A stretch of DNA of 64,000 nucleotides, taken from contig JACCGJ010010690.1 in assembly GCA_013407085.1 (NCBI GenBank), positions 124,001 to 188,000 of the forward strand, read 5' to 3'. Under the pieces are notes generated by a model. That model worked only from the letters and a program-made list of their open reading frames with translations, had not been told where the DNA came from and made no database searches. Of this stretch, positions 21,250 through 33,385 are shown piece after piece. The first letter of the stretch is position 1. Every line of letters begins with the position of its first letter. A program made the position numbers and the translations under genes. The stretch is from Atriophallophorus winterbourni. Its lineage: Eukaryota > Platyhelminthes > Trematoda > Plagiorchiida > Microphallidae.

Positions 21250-22200
21250 GTATAAAAATGGCTCTGCTTTAGCTGCGTTTATTTTGAGGTCGACTTTTGC
21301 AGCGGAGTGACTAATGCAGTCTAAAAGCCTTTGCAGCATTTTGGCATTTTCTCCAAAAACAACTATTTCCTCCGTGTAATCGAAATCTGAGATTTAGAGA
21401 TTCGTTGATACTTGAACCTATTGATAATCAGTTAATGCCTGGTTTATAATCCAGTCGACGACATAGTTGAACATAACTGAGAATAACGGATCGCCTTCCT
21501 GACTAATGTGTGCAAACTATATTCGCATGCCTCTTAACCGTAGACGCAAACACGAAACCTCGTAGAGTTGTAATCGGCACTAATTATGCTAACAAGATTC
21601 TAGGGGACCCCATCCAATAGCATAATGTCCCATAAGCATGCTCGGTCTACCGATTCAAAGAAATTGATAAAAATGCTGTTTGCTGTTACTATAGTGCACG
21701 GTGCTTCAGAATCCTGTATACGGTGATTATTCGGTCTACTCCTCACATCCCAGGGCGAAAATCCCATTGGTTGCATCTATTGCTTAGATTTTTTTGACGG
21801 AGAACCGGTTTAGCAGTCACGTCGCAAACTGCTTAGGTGCGGTATTGATGAAGCTTATTCCGTGGTAGTTGCGACACCTTTAAGTAAGGGCATGATAATT
21901 GGCATACCCCAATCTGACGGAAAAGCTTCCGTATCTCAGATAGAACAAAACAATTTGTGCTTTGTGATATAATGATGCGTCAGCACAGGATTTGATAAGT
22001 TCAACGGAAATCCCATTCTTGCTCGGCGATAAACAGTCTTTCATTCTTCGCAAGACACTTTAAATCTCGTAGACTGATGAGGAATCGCAGTTTACTGGGT
22101 AACCTCAGTTCTGTACGAAGGTAGTGATCATTGTACTGCTAGCTGACGGGCAGTTTAGTAAGTGACTGAAATGCTTAACCCATCTAGCTATCGTATCATT
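21250..22200 (-). pseudogene. Family C reverse transcriptase
   Basis: Minus strand: FESVDRACLWDIMLLDGVP (motif A region), GDPLFSVMFNYVVDWIINQAL-like segment assembled across a frame change near 21450, and ISDFDYTEEIVVFGENA (motif C) at 21395-21345. The catalytic pair of motif C reads T-E in place of the usual A-D-D. Inactive. Confidence 0.65.
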
Positions 22201-22638
22201 AAGGTCAGAGATCAGCTTTTCTGACGAATCTCTGAGGATCTTGGTAAAACGACGGCTTCCAGATGCGGTGCGAACCAGGCGAAATAGTTTTTACCAAATT
22301 CTCCGTGTTCGTTGCTGCTTCCGTTTTAGATGCCGTTTCCGCCGTATATAGCTGACAATGTTTGGAGGGATATCGTGTAGCAGCTCTTCTTACAGGCGGT
22401 AATCAGAAGCACCATGCATTCGGGCTTCTCTTGCTTGGGCAGAGAGATTCATGGTGTTCTGAGAGATTCAGTCTCGCCGGTGGCGAGAGACAGTGCCTAG
22501 GGTTTCTAATGCCGAAGTCTGTGTGGCAATTTTCAGTCTGGATCACTGTTGTTCAACTGGGCATCACTCCCAGCATTATCATCTATGAGCTTCTTACGTC
22601 GGTCTGGGTTTCCTTAGGCTGCCAATTTCAAACGCTTC

Positions 22639-23662
22639 CTATGGGTTTTTCTTTGGCGGTTTTGCCAGTGGTCTGAGCTTTTCGAGAACAAGAATGTCAT
22701 CTGTGCCTGCTGCATTTTGGGTTTCGGTCCCACGATAGGACCTACATTTCAGCTCCGAGGACATCCAGGGGGTGTGAAGTAGGATGTAATGGATTTGATT
22801 CGCTGTTCTTCCATCATTCGAGTACCATGTTATCAAGCGCTTTCTAAAGTGCTGGTATTTTGTGTTGTAAACACATAAGTGATTGTAGACCGCAAACTCA
22901 ATTAATCGATCGCAGTTTTCGTAGCGCTGCACTAGACCAACTCTGCCTAAAATTTGGTTTGTTGCAGCATCTGCTGATCCGGTACGTGCATTCGAATTGC
23001 CGGCCAAAACTGATATCTCTTTTTCAGTTACTCTAGCAATCACGGATTGCAGTTGACTAAGAAAATCATCTTTTGCCGTTTGGACGGCAGTTAATTTGGG
23101 GCATACACCGAAAGGATTGTAAAATCGAAATGTTTCCACATGAGCCGGATCAATGCAATTCTTGGGTAGACCGGCGTCCATGACATGAATGATTGCTTGT
23201 CATGATCACTGAGAGCTATCGCTATTCCATGCTTGCCAGATCCATCTTCATGGCTACTGTAGAGGAGTCAGTATGTAAAATCGATCGGCGAACATTGATC
23301 GGTTTGGATTCGTGCCTAAAATTCTAGGGTCAGAGATACAAGCAAAAATCTACCCGGTAGTCTAGTAAGTAATCCATCGTAATGGTTTGACTACCCATAT
23401 CTAGCATTGCCCTTACATTACAACATCCCATATAAATCTCCTTCCTTATGTTTATGGCCCCAGCTTGCTTACTTTTCACCGTAGCCGATGGGATGGCCAA
23501 CGGTGCGTCTCGGGAATGCTGCAGCAAAGAGATCGGAAAGATTTCGAGACATGTTCTTGATGTTTCATGATTTTTCTTGTGATAGTATACAAGTGATGTC
23601 CGTAGCAATCCTTGGCATTTGTTCGAGTATAAACTCTCTGAAACTTGCATATCCAAGTGCAA
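22639..23662 (-). pseudogene. Family C endonuclease
   Basis: Minus strand. The N-terminal part (CCNVRAMLDMGSQTITMDYL) lies near 23435-23375. The main part (23181-22639) reads VSVLAGNSNARTGSADAATN-like residues, then RLITWYSNDGRTANQIHYIL near 22810. G-(D/N)-x-N-A-R-T-G and the D-x-I-x-Y-I/L block are endonuclease (EEP) motifs; here the D of GDxNAR is N. The two parts are separated by stops. Confidence 0.72.
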
Positions 23663-23999
23663 CCTACAAGACAGTAGGATGTTGACAGATAGAAAGCGCT
23701 ATGCGCCAGTTATCTGCCTACGGGACTTCTCTCCGGATTTTTCCTCAGGTTTTTCTCCAGAAGCCTATCCCACAATTGAGTAACCGGTAAAGCAACGGGA
23801 TTCTGGGATAAGAGTTTTTCTTCCCCTAAATGGATGGCCAGTAGCTGACTATCTCTATCTAAGGTATCATTCACACGCCATTGAAACTTCTCCTGTCAAT
23901 AAGAGCAGTTTCGCCGGACATGTGGAAGCCACTCGTGAAGGCTATGAGCTTGACTTGGTTGCCAGAGGTTATTTGAGATACGTGCTAAATGGAAGCATT

Positions 24000-24325
24000 T
24001 TATAGATAGTAGGGGCTCATTCCTAATAATACCTCGGACTGTGACAGCCTTGGAACCAAGTGAGTGGATTTTGGCTTAAAATATGTTGACCACATCAAAT
24101 CACCCTTTTGTTGTTGTTGGCCTCCTTCGGTCGATGTCGACCATGGATGTACATCACAAACGCGTGAATGTTCAAGTTTTAAAGCTTTTGGAATGACTAA
24201 ACAGTCCGATTCGGGAGAAACAATCTCTCCCGCAGCGCTGGCAACGAAAGTCAGAACTCGTTTGTATTGTGTGACTCGGATAAGACAGGAGCTCAGATAA
24301 TGCCTGTGAATGTACCTCACTCACG
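24000..24325 (-). mobile_element. LINE family B, 3' end, minus strand
   Basis: Contains the family B 3' landmark GTTGTTGGCCTCCTTCGG (around 24112) followed by ACCATGGATGTACATCAC and the zinc-finger-coding region (24190-24260, complement). With the adjacent plus-strand copy it forms an inverted pair. Confidence 0.7.
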
Positions 24326-24329
24326 AATC

Positions 24330-24720
24330 AACTGTAGAGACGAGTTTTCAAAATTCGTTGGTTCATTTAATCAACATGAAGCTGATCGCTTAAAAGTATT
24401 TCGAATGCTTCATTCTACAATCACATATTGAAGTTCCGTATTTGGCTTGGCATACTTATCCATAATCAATGGAGACATTGTGTAAAGCATCAACTGCAGA
24501 CTGGGGAGGAACAGACACAGATCTTGACTGCTGAATGAAGATCACGCCGCCGGCGTGTAACTGGCGCCGATCAACATAGTATTGCCTGTAGATGCGAGCG
24601 CTGCGGGAAAGATTGTTCCTCCCGAATCGGACCGTTTATTCATTCGAAAATCTGTGGAACATTAAAACAACCCTGCAATTGTGATGTACAGCCACGGCCG
24701 ACATCGACCGAAGGAGACCA
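24330..24720 (+). mobile_element. LINE family B, 3' end, plus strand
   Basis: At 24578-24660 the plus strand reads CRCERCGKDCSSRIGPFIHS-K-I-C, the C-terminal zinc finger (C-x2-C-x4-C-x(n)-C pattern) of family B. The shared 3' words ACATCGACCGAAGG and CCAACAACC follow at 24698-24727. Head-to-head with the copy at 24000-24325. Confidence 0.7.
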
Positions 24721-24724
24721 ACAA

Positions 24725-27144
24725 CCAACTAATCCATAATCGATGGAAAGAGAAACAAAATGTTGTGAGTTTACTCACAAAACGTGAAGTTCGTTGTTTG
24801 CCTCCGTATGATGGAAAAAGCAGTAATATTTTTGGAAGGGTGAACTTCGGTAAAAAACGTTTTACTTGGATACCACAGATTGGCATGTTTCGTATAACGA
24901 ACCGAGGTATTCTAAACAATTTATTAGAACCTCAGTCTTTTCTACTTTAATCATCGGCTAGCTCATGTTTATTTTGAGGAAAATAAAATCTGCTCAAAGA
25001 AAAATTATGAAAATTTGATAATGAATCATTAATAAATTGATAGCGAAAAACAATTGTAGCTCAAAACGCACGATCCATTTATGTTGTATCAGAATTAGTC
25101 CGTGTTTGCTGAATACTGATGCTCCATCATACACCTGTGTAAAATAGATATCGCCGTCGGAAAAAATATTGTGACACCCTCACACCTCGACCAGTGTGTT
25201 GAATCATTATTGTCTATAGAGCATCATGTCAATCAATCATCGGCCTTATGGGCAACAGTTGCTTGATAAATAATATGAAAGCAATCCAAATGTATATGAA
25301 TATCCAGTCCGTGAAAGTGAAAGTTCTCATAACTTGTTCCGTGTTGATCGAGTGTTATTTTTCCTAGGGTATTGTAATCAATGCATCTGAATGCCATCAA
25401 TTCATGTGGAGTTGAAAATCATTCCATAGTGTCACGCTTATTTGCGTTTACTCACTCGAGAATTGTTTGAATTAATATAAAGCAGGCTATTCTTTGCATG
25501 CATAAAACCGACGTCCATCAAAATTGTGTCAGCATCCATTGTGTTATCAACAAACTGTTTATTATCTTAAACACTTGTGGAGATGACTGGTTCCCCTTTA
25601 CGCTTAATGTAGCGTCAAGCATGGGTGGTATAAAGTTAGCATGATTGATGATAGCCATGTCAGTGTAAGTTTGCCTGAAAAAATGGATTCCCGACATGAA
25701 ATAGCAACCTGGTTCCGGTTATCATTTTGTAGTTAACAAATGATTAGTGATTATCAATTTAGTGCTGTTTTATCCATAATGCCAAGTTGTCACCTGCAAT
25801 TGCTTTTTGTAATATGATTTGACTATCAATTCCTATATTTTGAAAATATCGATTTCAGTAAAGTGATAGTTGAATGGGAAATTGTTAAGCAAATATCATT
25901 TGATAATACAGAGAAACAGCATCTTGAAACAACATATTTCATAATGCGATTGAATCAACAAATTTATCCTCAATATTTTTCTCATCTTCTGCATGATCAT
26001 CTCAAAAATCAAACTTCCTCAAAGACTCGATCAGATGACATTATGTTGCCTTTCAAAGCATCTTCATAATAAATGTCTTTTATTCCATATACATTATTCT
26101 AAAGGAACTGCTTATTGATCAATTACATTCGACTTTATTTCGCTGAAAGTATTTGCACATTTTCTGCGAATATTTTAGAAGATATTTGTTCTTTTTTCCA
26201 ACGTTAGTACTGAGATGAAATTTCGAAATCTTTCGAGTAAATGTTTATATTTCTTTTTTAACGATTAGGCAGTATATTCTTGTTGATCAACTTATATCTT
26301 GTAATTTTCTGTGTAAGTCTTAGGCGTGTAGGATTGAAGACGTGTTTAACATCTATTAAATAGAGAGCATTCATTCGGTGCATAAAATCCACGTTCGACC
26401 GTCAATTGTGGTATACAATACAAACGATAATGTTTTGCGGTGCATTAGATGTTGACATTTAGACTAGGATTAAATCCCGAGATTTCATTGTTTAACTTGT
26501 CAAAGGTTTGATCAAGTAGTTGGCATTTTAATAATGTATGATAGTTTCTGCAATGTATCACTTTTTTAGCACCATTTCACTGTTTCAATACTTATTGTAA
26601 CATAGAATGGTTTGTAGGTACGTGATATGTTAATGTCCCGAAAACCCATATTTTCTTTCACTTTCGATCTTACTCATAATCCCCCATTAGCACATTTTGC
26701 TTCGGAGCATTTTACTCTTTACATATAGAGAAAGATCTTGAAACGATTTGTGGGCAAAAAATTATTCCGGCTTGTAAATAACATCTTTCTATTGATACAA
26801 TGAACTGCGATGTTCAAGCAAGCAATCAGATGGCTAATCTGGGTTACCTGCATAAACCTCGAAAACGCTCAGTGTAAAGCTGAACTCACAACTTCCTAGA
26901 TTTACGATTCAATGACCATTTTAGCTTTTCACGTTCTTGAAATTGAGAAAACTAGATTAGATTGATTAAAACTTAGGTAACATTCCGATTTGGTCGAAGT
27001 AAAACGTGCCTACACGGGTGCCACACTAAAACTCAACAGATCAAGCTTCCGAAATCCGGTTACCCCGTTCCGAAAATAAGGTGAGGTGTATCTAGTCATT
27101 GTATACCTTCATTATGCCTTGTTGTCATTAGGTGCATCGATTTT
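24725..27144. other. Eph intron, no element recognised
   Basis: AT-rich sequence. An open stretch at 25863-26069 follows an AG but carries a stop in the phase needed for the flanking exons, so it is not an exon of this gene. No other coding signal was found. Confidence 0.5.
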
Positions 27145-27700
27145 TCAGTAAGTGAAAGCATGTCTTATCGAACCTAATCCTAATCTGGTGTTCTGGGTAA
27201 AATGGGGTTAATTCGTTCATTAGCTTCTTAGTTTGAACCCCACCCTGGTCAGTCCTTGGGAAAGCTTGTTGGATATTTATTCTCCTGCCTACCACTGTGT
27301 TGGTCTCCTTCGGTAAATATGAACTATGAATGCGCACCGCAAGCGCAAGATGATCTTATGGCCCACAATTTACTACATACTATTCCTACAGATTCGCAAT
27401 GAACAATCTTAACTTTATCGTTCACACTGTTTGTCAGTATTCGTTAAATCGGCTGCGATGGCACGCTATCGGTGTGATCTACGTTTAGCATCCGAGAGAA
27501 AAATATACGCTTTTCGGCTTAAAGATGACACTTCGCATTCTGTCTCCGAAGTTAGCTGTTGCGATTTCTTTATAAATTGTAGGATCAGTATCTAGCGCTT
27601 TTATGACTCATTTGCAAACATCGTTTTATTGCAAGTGCGGTTTGCCCAAAGATCGACTAGCTGATGAATTATATATTTTGGAATACGATGTATTGTTATT
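27145..27700 (-). mobile_element. LINE family B, 3' part, minus strand
   Basis: Words collinear with the 33.3-kb copy: TTGGTCTCCTTCGGTAAATA (27299), the finger-coding region and GGTTTGCCCAAAGATCGACT (27641) followed by TTGGAATACGATG. These equal GGTCTGCCAAATGGTCGACT and TTCGGAATACGACC of the other copy. Decayed. Confidence 0.65.
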
Positions 27701-30700
27701 ACTACTAATGCTATTACAGAGCTCAACGAAACTAAAACTACTACTATTAATACTGCTCACGGGGTTGATAGATTCACTCGTACCTTTGATAAATAGTTGT
27801 CGCAAAACGACTCTTTTGCAATTGCGTATTAAATCATGGTCGATTTTTTGCGTCGATCATATATGCAAACATTGTCGTTGAATATAGATGTTTTCTTTTT
27901 GTGAACTAATTTTTATTTTCTATTGCAATAGTGATGCGAAATGCTTTCATAGCTATAATCTGAATCTAAATTCTGAATCTTAAAACGTTCCAACGTCTAC
28001 GTGTACAGTAATGGACCGAAATGTTGATAATTGTCGCAATGAGTATGGTGAATATTTCAATGTTTAGTAAAGATTAATCAGTTGACACATGGTATAATTA
28101 GCAACTTGAGTAAGTTACATAATATGCTAATCATTTGATTGCTTTTTGCTGAAACTGCAGTAATCAGTAAACACGGAAGCCTTTGAATTAATCACCGAAC
28201 GATCGATCGATTAGAGGACGCTGCGTGCTTGATCGCAAAATGGCATTTTCGTTGTAGGCCATGTGATTTATAACCGTTCATAACTGATTAGACTAATTGT
28301 TGATGACATTTGACTGAGAAACGGATTAGTCTTCTTTTCCTTCGTAATTTTAGTGAAATATATTGTTTAGTACCTGTTTAGTTGAGCATTTGCCGAATAA
28401 AACATAAACAATATATGTGTACATGAAACGACCGAAAATATAAAAACCTGTAATTAATCACATACATTACATGCGTAGATAAGCTATAGTATTATGAAGA
28501 ATCGAAAAGCGACATATTAATCAGAAATGTTGAAAATTTTTAGAAAGTAATTTAAGTTGTGCATGCAATACAGAGACGGTATTCGCCTAGTTCAGAAAAA
28601 TTATTACCCTAGTCCCAGCAGATTGTTACCTCAGTTGTTAGTTGCTTTTCCCCTTACACAAAAATTGTCCTAACACTCACAAGTGTGCACAAAAACTTCT
28701 CATTGAAATTACGGTTAATTTAGCTACGATAAATTATATTAAAAATCCTGTTGAATGGTCAGTGACTTCATATATTAAATTTACGTCTCATCATTTCTAT
28801 CTCATCCATTTGGATCGCCTGTTGCCTTCAATTATGGTTGAAAACACAAGTGATCTAGTAAAATATATCGTGTGTTGCTAAATAATATGCTAAATTCAAA
28901 TTTATCTATAAATTTTTGAAACAGCTCAATCAGATGCCATGATTTATGGTATAAATGCGACCTATGACACCTGACGATCAAAAAACGAGCCTCTTTATGG
29001 CAATCATATCAATAAATTAACTTTCGATTGTTCTCGTTGAGAAGTTAGGCAGTTCTGCATATGAATACAAAGAAACAAATTACAAGTGCAATGCAACATT
29101 CTTTTCATTTATAGTCTCTTTATCTAAAAGTTACAGATTACTTGATGATAGATCTAATTGGGTTGGTTTAATATTCATACATATTTCACACATATCGTAA
29201 GGGCGAATGTATTTCTAACACACAATTTATATCCTCGTGTAAGTCATCGAGGTTATTTCTTGGAAACTGAAACCTCTCACCTTCATCGGATATATCCTAC
29301 AGATAAGGCTACGTGTATTGACACAGTTGATTAAGATTCAGTAGCGAATTATTTGCACCGAGTATGGTAAATAATCATTTAGGCAGCTGAACCAGAGATA
29401 TTTTTATTTCTTACCGATGATCAAATTCAGCCTACGAGGAGTGTTATAGCTCATCCCTTATTGATAAACTTCTATCAGTGCATTCTATATATCCTGTCCG
29501 AATTACTACAACCCAAAATTTATCCACCTATCAGTCTGGTTACTTAACAGGTCACATATTAACCTCGCAGGTGTCTGACCTACTTCACTTGTCATTGCAT
29601 TCAGTTAATAATTTCCTTTGGGTTCTACATACGTCATTTTGTGATCACACTATAAAATACCGCGCATATCCACAGTATGACACTGTGTACATTGTACCTT
29701 GGACTTCTGCTCAAACTTTTCATTTTCACATAAATTCGTATTTCCTCACTGTTGGTCTAAGAACAACGCATAGATTGAAATAACGCAACAATTGTCTTCA
29801 ATCCAATCACAACATTATTGGGTAATAGATATTCAAGATGTGATGTGAAAGTGATTTATCTTCTTTATGACATTTGTTTGAATTCCCGTTAGGTCTAAAA
29901 CAATCTAGACAAACCTTCTTATTATACTTCTGCTCAAATTCTTCATTCTGAGTTTGTTGTTTCAATTACTGTTAGGTTAAGATCTAAGCCCATATTCATC
30001 AGCCGCAGTTGTTATCTCATAAGATCGGCATCACAATGTCGACTGATGGTCACATTGAACTCATTTGACAGACGTAGCTGAATAGCTCTTCGCTCACCAG
30101 GTAATAATTTTTGTCATCTATCCTGTTTTCGGACACGTCATTCCAACCCAACCCTGAAGATCCTTCCGCAACCTCGAATATTGTGTTTTTCGATGACTGT
30201 TGTGAGTCCTTTTAGCGCTCTTGTGATTTCTTTGTGTTCTGCAAGTCGTCAAATAGTTCTTCAATGAAAATCTTATCGTACACCTTACTATCACTGCAAT
30301 AATGCAAACATAATTTTGACTGAAGTTAAATTAAATAAAGGACTTATGTCAAAGATATATTGAGGCCACTAAAACAAATGACGATCGATTAACAACTTCC
30401 TAGAAGTCAATTTGTCAATTTCAATATGTTAAACTAATTGCTTGATAATCGTTCGACGTTAGAATCGAAATTAATGCAGTTAATGATAATTATCGTGAAA
30501 TTTAAAGAAATTTACAACCTTACATCATTACTGAAAAGTGTCGGCATTACTCAATGCATTACTTCACATATCTTGGTTCAGATATTGTGATAAACTCTAT
30601 ACACCGAGCTTGACAAGCATATCGGTTAAAATGTCAGCTTGTTCTGTCTGAACCCCCTTATCTAGCAAACCCAAAAATCGACCTTGAAGAAACAAAGGTT

Positions 30701-30850
30701 AATATAAATCACGTACTGAATGCTGTAATATTTCATTGAAACATGCAACATCGGAAGCAGAATGCATTTTATTTAGTGAATTCATTTGGCATCATAAACA
30801 TAACAGCCGATCTAGTGAGCATGTTCACTGTACTACAACGGTGGCCTCTA
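27701..30850. other. Eph intron, mostly unassigned
   Basis: No exon or RNA gene seen. A segment at 29690-29800 (GCTCAAAC..., then AACAACGCATAGATTGAAA) resembles 50070-50160 (GCGCAAACG..., then AACAACGCATCGATTGGAA), so both hold copies of an unnamed dispersed repeat. Confidence 0.45.
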
Positions 30851-31010
30851 CGGGTCAGATACACCCCTCGAGTGCTGAACGTAGATCACACTGACAGCAT
30901 GTAAATTACGCCTATTAAACGAGCACTGTATATTTCTCTAAAACGCTTCTGGAGAGATTGTTCCTCTGAAATCGGGTTGTTTATTATCTCGAAGTGATGT
31001 GATGCAAGAA
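30850..31010 (+). mobile_element. LINE family B, zinc-finger end relic
   Basis: Plus strand near 30950-30990 reads FWRDCSSEIGLFIISK, a decayed form of the family B terminal finger (CGRDCSSRIGLF type). Short, heavily mutated. Confidence 0.5.
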
Positions 31011-31261
31011 ATCATCAAGATGATCGAGTTTAGATGAGGCTAGAACACATTATGGTAATCTTTCAAATAATATCAGATCCTCTCATGCCAATATATAAAA
31101 AAATCATCAAACCAATTATTAAAGTTGCATGAGTGTACTAATCAACAAAAATTAGGTTACTTTTTATTAGAACATCTTGCCAATCCATTACGAAACATCT
31201 TGATTTGCTTGCTGTGCCTAAAATTCAAAGTATCAATATTTAGTATTTCCTCCCTTTTTAG

Positions 31262-31450
31262 AATTTCACCGTCCTTCGAACACTTTCCAATAGGAACTCG
31301 AAACCAGATTTAGAAAATACTATTTTCCGGGTCGCACACATTCACATACCCTCTGAGTCAAACGTGGTGCAAATCGCATTTCTGGATAGAGGGGCGTGCC
31401 TGTCGATTGATCGATTACTTGTGTATACTATTTCATGTGCCCAAACACAG
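31262..31450 (+). CDS. Eph: Eph receptor, exon encoding end of ephrin-binding domain
   Basis: Acceptor TTTCCTCCCTTTTTAG ends at 31261; 63 codons, phase 0 at both ends. The translation contains NVVQIAFLDRGACLSIDRLL and VYTISC, which aligns with the Eph block G-F-Y-L-A-F-x-D-x-G-A-C-x-x-L-x-x-V-x-V-Y-Y-x-x-C that closes the ligand-binding domain. The donor is CAG|GCGAGT: a GC dinucleotide where GT is expected, in an otherwise strong consensus, because the next in-frame codons are followed by a stop (TAA at 31457). The spliced product ...SCAQTQ-YNLLRLPQ... matches the family at the join to the next exon. Confidence 0.8.
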
Positions 31451-31456
31451 GCGAGT
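31451..31456 (+). promoter_or_regulatory. Putative GC splice donor (GCGAGT)
   Basis: All other donors found in this gene start GT (GTGAGT, GTAATG, GTGAGC, GTACAG). Here the phase and the protein match require a cut before GCGAGT. GC-AG introns are a known minor class spliced by the major spliceosome. Confidence 0.65.
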
Positions 31457-31818
31457 TAACTAATGACACGTGAACGTTTCACTCAGATTTATTAAAATAT
31501 TTTTAATTTGCTTAAACCATGCAATTCTAAGTTGCACAAGTGCATCATATAATGATCTTTTACTTCTTATTAACAGCTAGCTTGACTCAATTAGAATCGT
31601 TCCCGGGCATGGGCATTTCCGTTGTTCGCCTTACAATGTGTTACGTAATTAGTGCTTATGTCAACTGGCCTGCGCGCCTGACATTCTTTATACAATGGTG
31701 AAAACCAGCAGTGTTGAAATGAGTTGTTAAAAATGTCAAAACTTAATGCAAAATCAAAAAAATATCGTACGGACTTTTAAACTGTGTTTTGGACCGATCG
31801 TGTATTCATAATGCAATT

Positions 31819-31911
31819 AAATTTCAGTGCAATCGGTTAGAGCAGATTTTGGGTAACGTTTTACTTTTGACACAGAAGCTTCGTCAGACAAATGTGATAG
31901 TCAGGACAGGG
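31819..31911. repeat. Left inverted terminal repeat of Penelope element
   Basis: Reverse complement of 35934-36027 over about 93 bp with roughly a dozen differences by eye. Shared runs include GTGCAATCGGTTAGAGCAG and GGGTAACGTTTTACTT, and ACAGAAGCTTCGTCA with one indel nearby. Confidence 0.85.
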
Positions 31912-31913
31912 GC

Positions 31914-33308
31914 TTGAATTTCCGCATAAGTAAGAGCTTTATGAAAGCCGAGGATCTTATTGAGGGATCATTAAATGCACTTCCCAATGAACAGGCAGAT
32001 GCGATAAGAAAATGTATCGCTGGTGTCATTAAAATCCAGGAACAAAGCGATGCAAACCTTGATTCACATGAAAGACAAGCACTTCTTACGCTGAAGCAAG
32101 ATACAAATATAGACATTACTAAGGTTGATAAAGGTAAAGTTACTATAAATTTGAACAACAGCGATTATTTAGACAAGGTTGGGGTATATTTATCTGATGA
32201 CCCTCATGACCGGATAGATAATGGCAAAATGAAAAACGTAATGAATAACTGCATATCTAGGTACTTACGTAGCGTTGAGGAGAGCTTGGCGAAGGGCCTG
32301 TGGTATAACCTGTATTCCAAGTCCTAAGTTCTACGGCCTACCTAAAATACATAAAGAAGGCATTCCTGTAAGACCTATCGTCGATGGTGACGGATCACCT
32401 GCGCACGAGTTAGTTAGACATTTAGTTTATTTATTGAAACCTTTAGTTGGCAATACAGTCTCGTTTATCAAGAACGCATATGACATTGCTGCACGCTTAA
32501 AATTGATGACAATTAAATAATGGTTAGTTTTATGTGAGCGATTTTATTCACCAACGTCGATACAACAAGTGCGTTACAACTAGCTAGACGGGCCTTGGAA
32601 TCTGATGACAGTTTGTCAGATCGCACAAACTTGAGCGTCCAGCAAATTATCAACGGTGTATCGATCTGCCTAAGCATGAACCAGTTCGTATTTAATGAAC
32701 AAATATGTAGACAAAAAACAGGGTTGGCAATGGGTTCACCGATATATTAAGTACTTGCGAACATGTATATCGAGCATTTCTAGGTCAAAGACCTTAACAA
32801 TGAAGATCTCAAGCCAAAATTATGGTGGCGCTATGTTGACAACACATTTGTTATAATCAAGCGAGACCAGATAGAGGCCCTCTTCTACTATTTAAATGAA
32901 TTATACCCATATATTACGGTCACAAAGGAAGTGGAATCCTGCACAGGCATTGTTCCATTTTTGGACTGTTTAGCACAGAAAGTAGATGGGAAAATAAAAA
33001 CTTCTGTCTATCGGAAACCTATCGATATAGACGCTGTACTATGATACACTTCCGTTTATCCAAGACAGGTGTTCGGGTCTATTAGATAGAAAACATTTGC
33101 AGCGACGAAAGAGACCGAAAACAGGTGCACCGGGAAGCGAGCCAAATGCTCATAGACAACGAATATCCGAAAGTTTTTGGAAAACGCCAATTAATGAAGC
33201 TAAAATACCCGTCAGAAAGATCGGATAAATAATGGCGAGATGCAGTTTGTATACCGTATGTAAGATACACATCTGAAGCGATCAGTAGATTATTGAATCA
33301 GGCGACCA
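31914..33308 (+). pseudogene. Penelope-like reverse transcriptase
   Basis: Residues at 31914-32327 give the N-terminal domain (TLKQDTNIDITKVDKGKVTI, then YLDKVGVYLSDDPHDRID), the usual K-A-D-K-G region of these elements. A one-frame shift near 32320 leads to KFYGLPKIHKEGIPVRPIVD, the hallmark FYGLPKIHK block. Then come MNQFVFNEQICRQKTGLAMG (motif B region), WWRYVDNTFVIIK (motif C) and VPFLDCLAQKVDGKIKTSVY. At 33250-33308 IPYVRYTSEAISRLLNQATI leads into the linker cut by the LINE. Stops occur at about 32518, 32748, 32783 and 33040. Motif C reads Y-V-D-N instead of the usual Y-V-D-D. Confidence 0.85.
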
Positions 33309-33322
33309 TACGCGTAACTTAT
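33309..33322. repeat. Target-site duplication, left copy (14 bp)
   Basis: TACGCGTAACTTAT here and at 35232-35245, directly flanking the family B LINE. Confidence 0.9.
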
Positions 33323-33385
33323 TGTTGATGTTCGCCTCCTTCGGTCGATGTCGACCATGGATGTACATCACAATCGAATGAATTT

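Larger units (their letters stand above)
19040..23990 (-). mobile_element. LINE family C, minus strand, split by a family B insertion
   Basis: In minus-strand order: 5' region (23990-23700), endonuclease (23662-22639), linker and RT (22640-21250), then a family B insert (21245-19755), then RT connection and C-terminal domain (19745-19040). The RT half stops at INAAKAEPFL (about 21280). Its expected continuation, SAFKYLGSNMLPKGQAKDEV, resumes at about 19725, so the two halves belong together. Domain order is endonuclease-RT-C-terminal block, single ORF type. I could not settle the clade; similar endonuclease-RT LINEs are frequent in flatworm genomes. Heavily decayed. Confidence 0.7.

Noticed and set aside
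25863..26069. 68-codon open stretch after an AG in the large Eph intron, considered as a missing ligand-binding exon
   Set aside because: Flanking exons need phase 0, which gives an immediate TAA. Its translation has no Eph features, and the real exon was found at 31262-31450.
29478..29783. 101-codon open frame in an Eph intron
   Set aside because: Part of it matches a dispersed repeat also present at 50.1 kb; no protein similarity.
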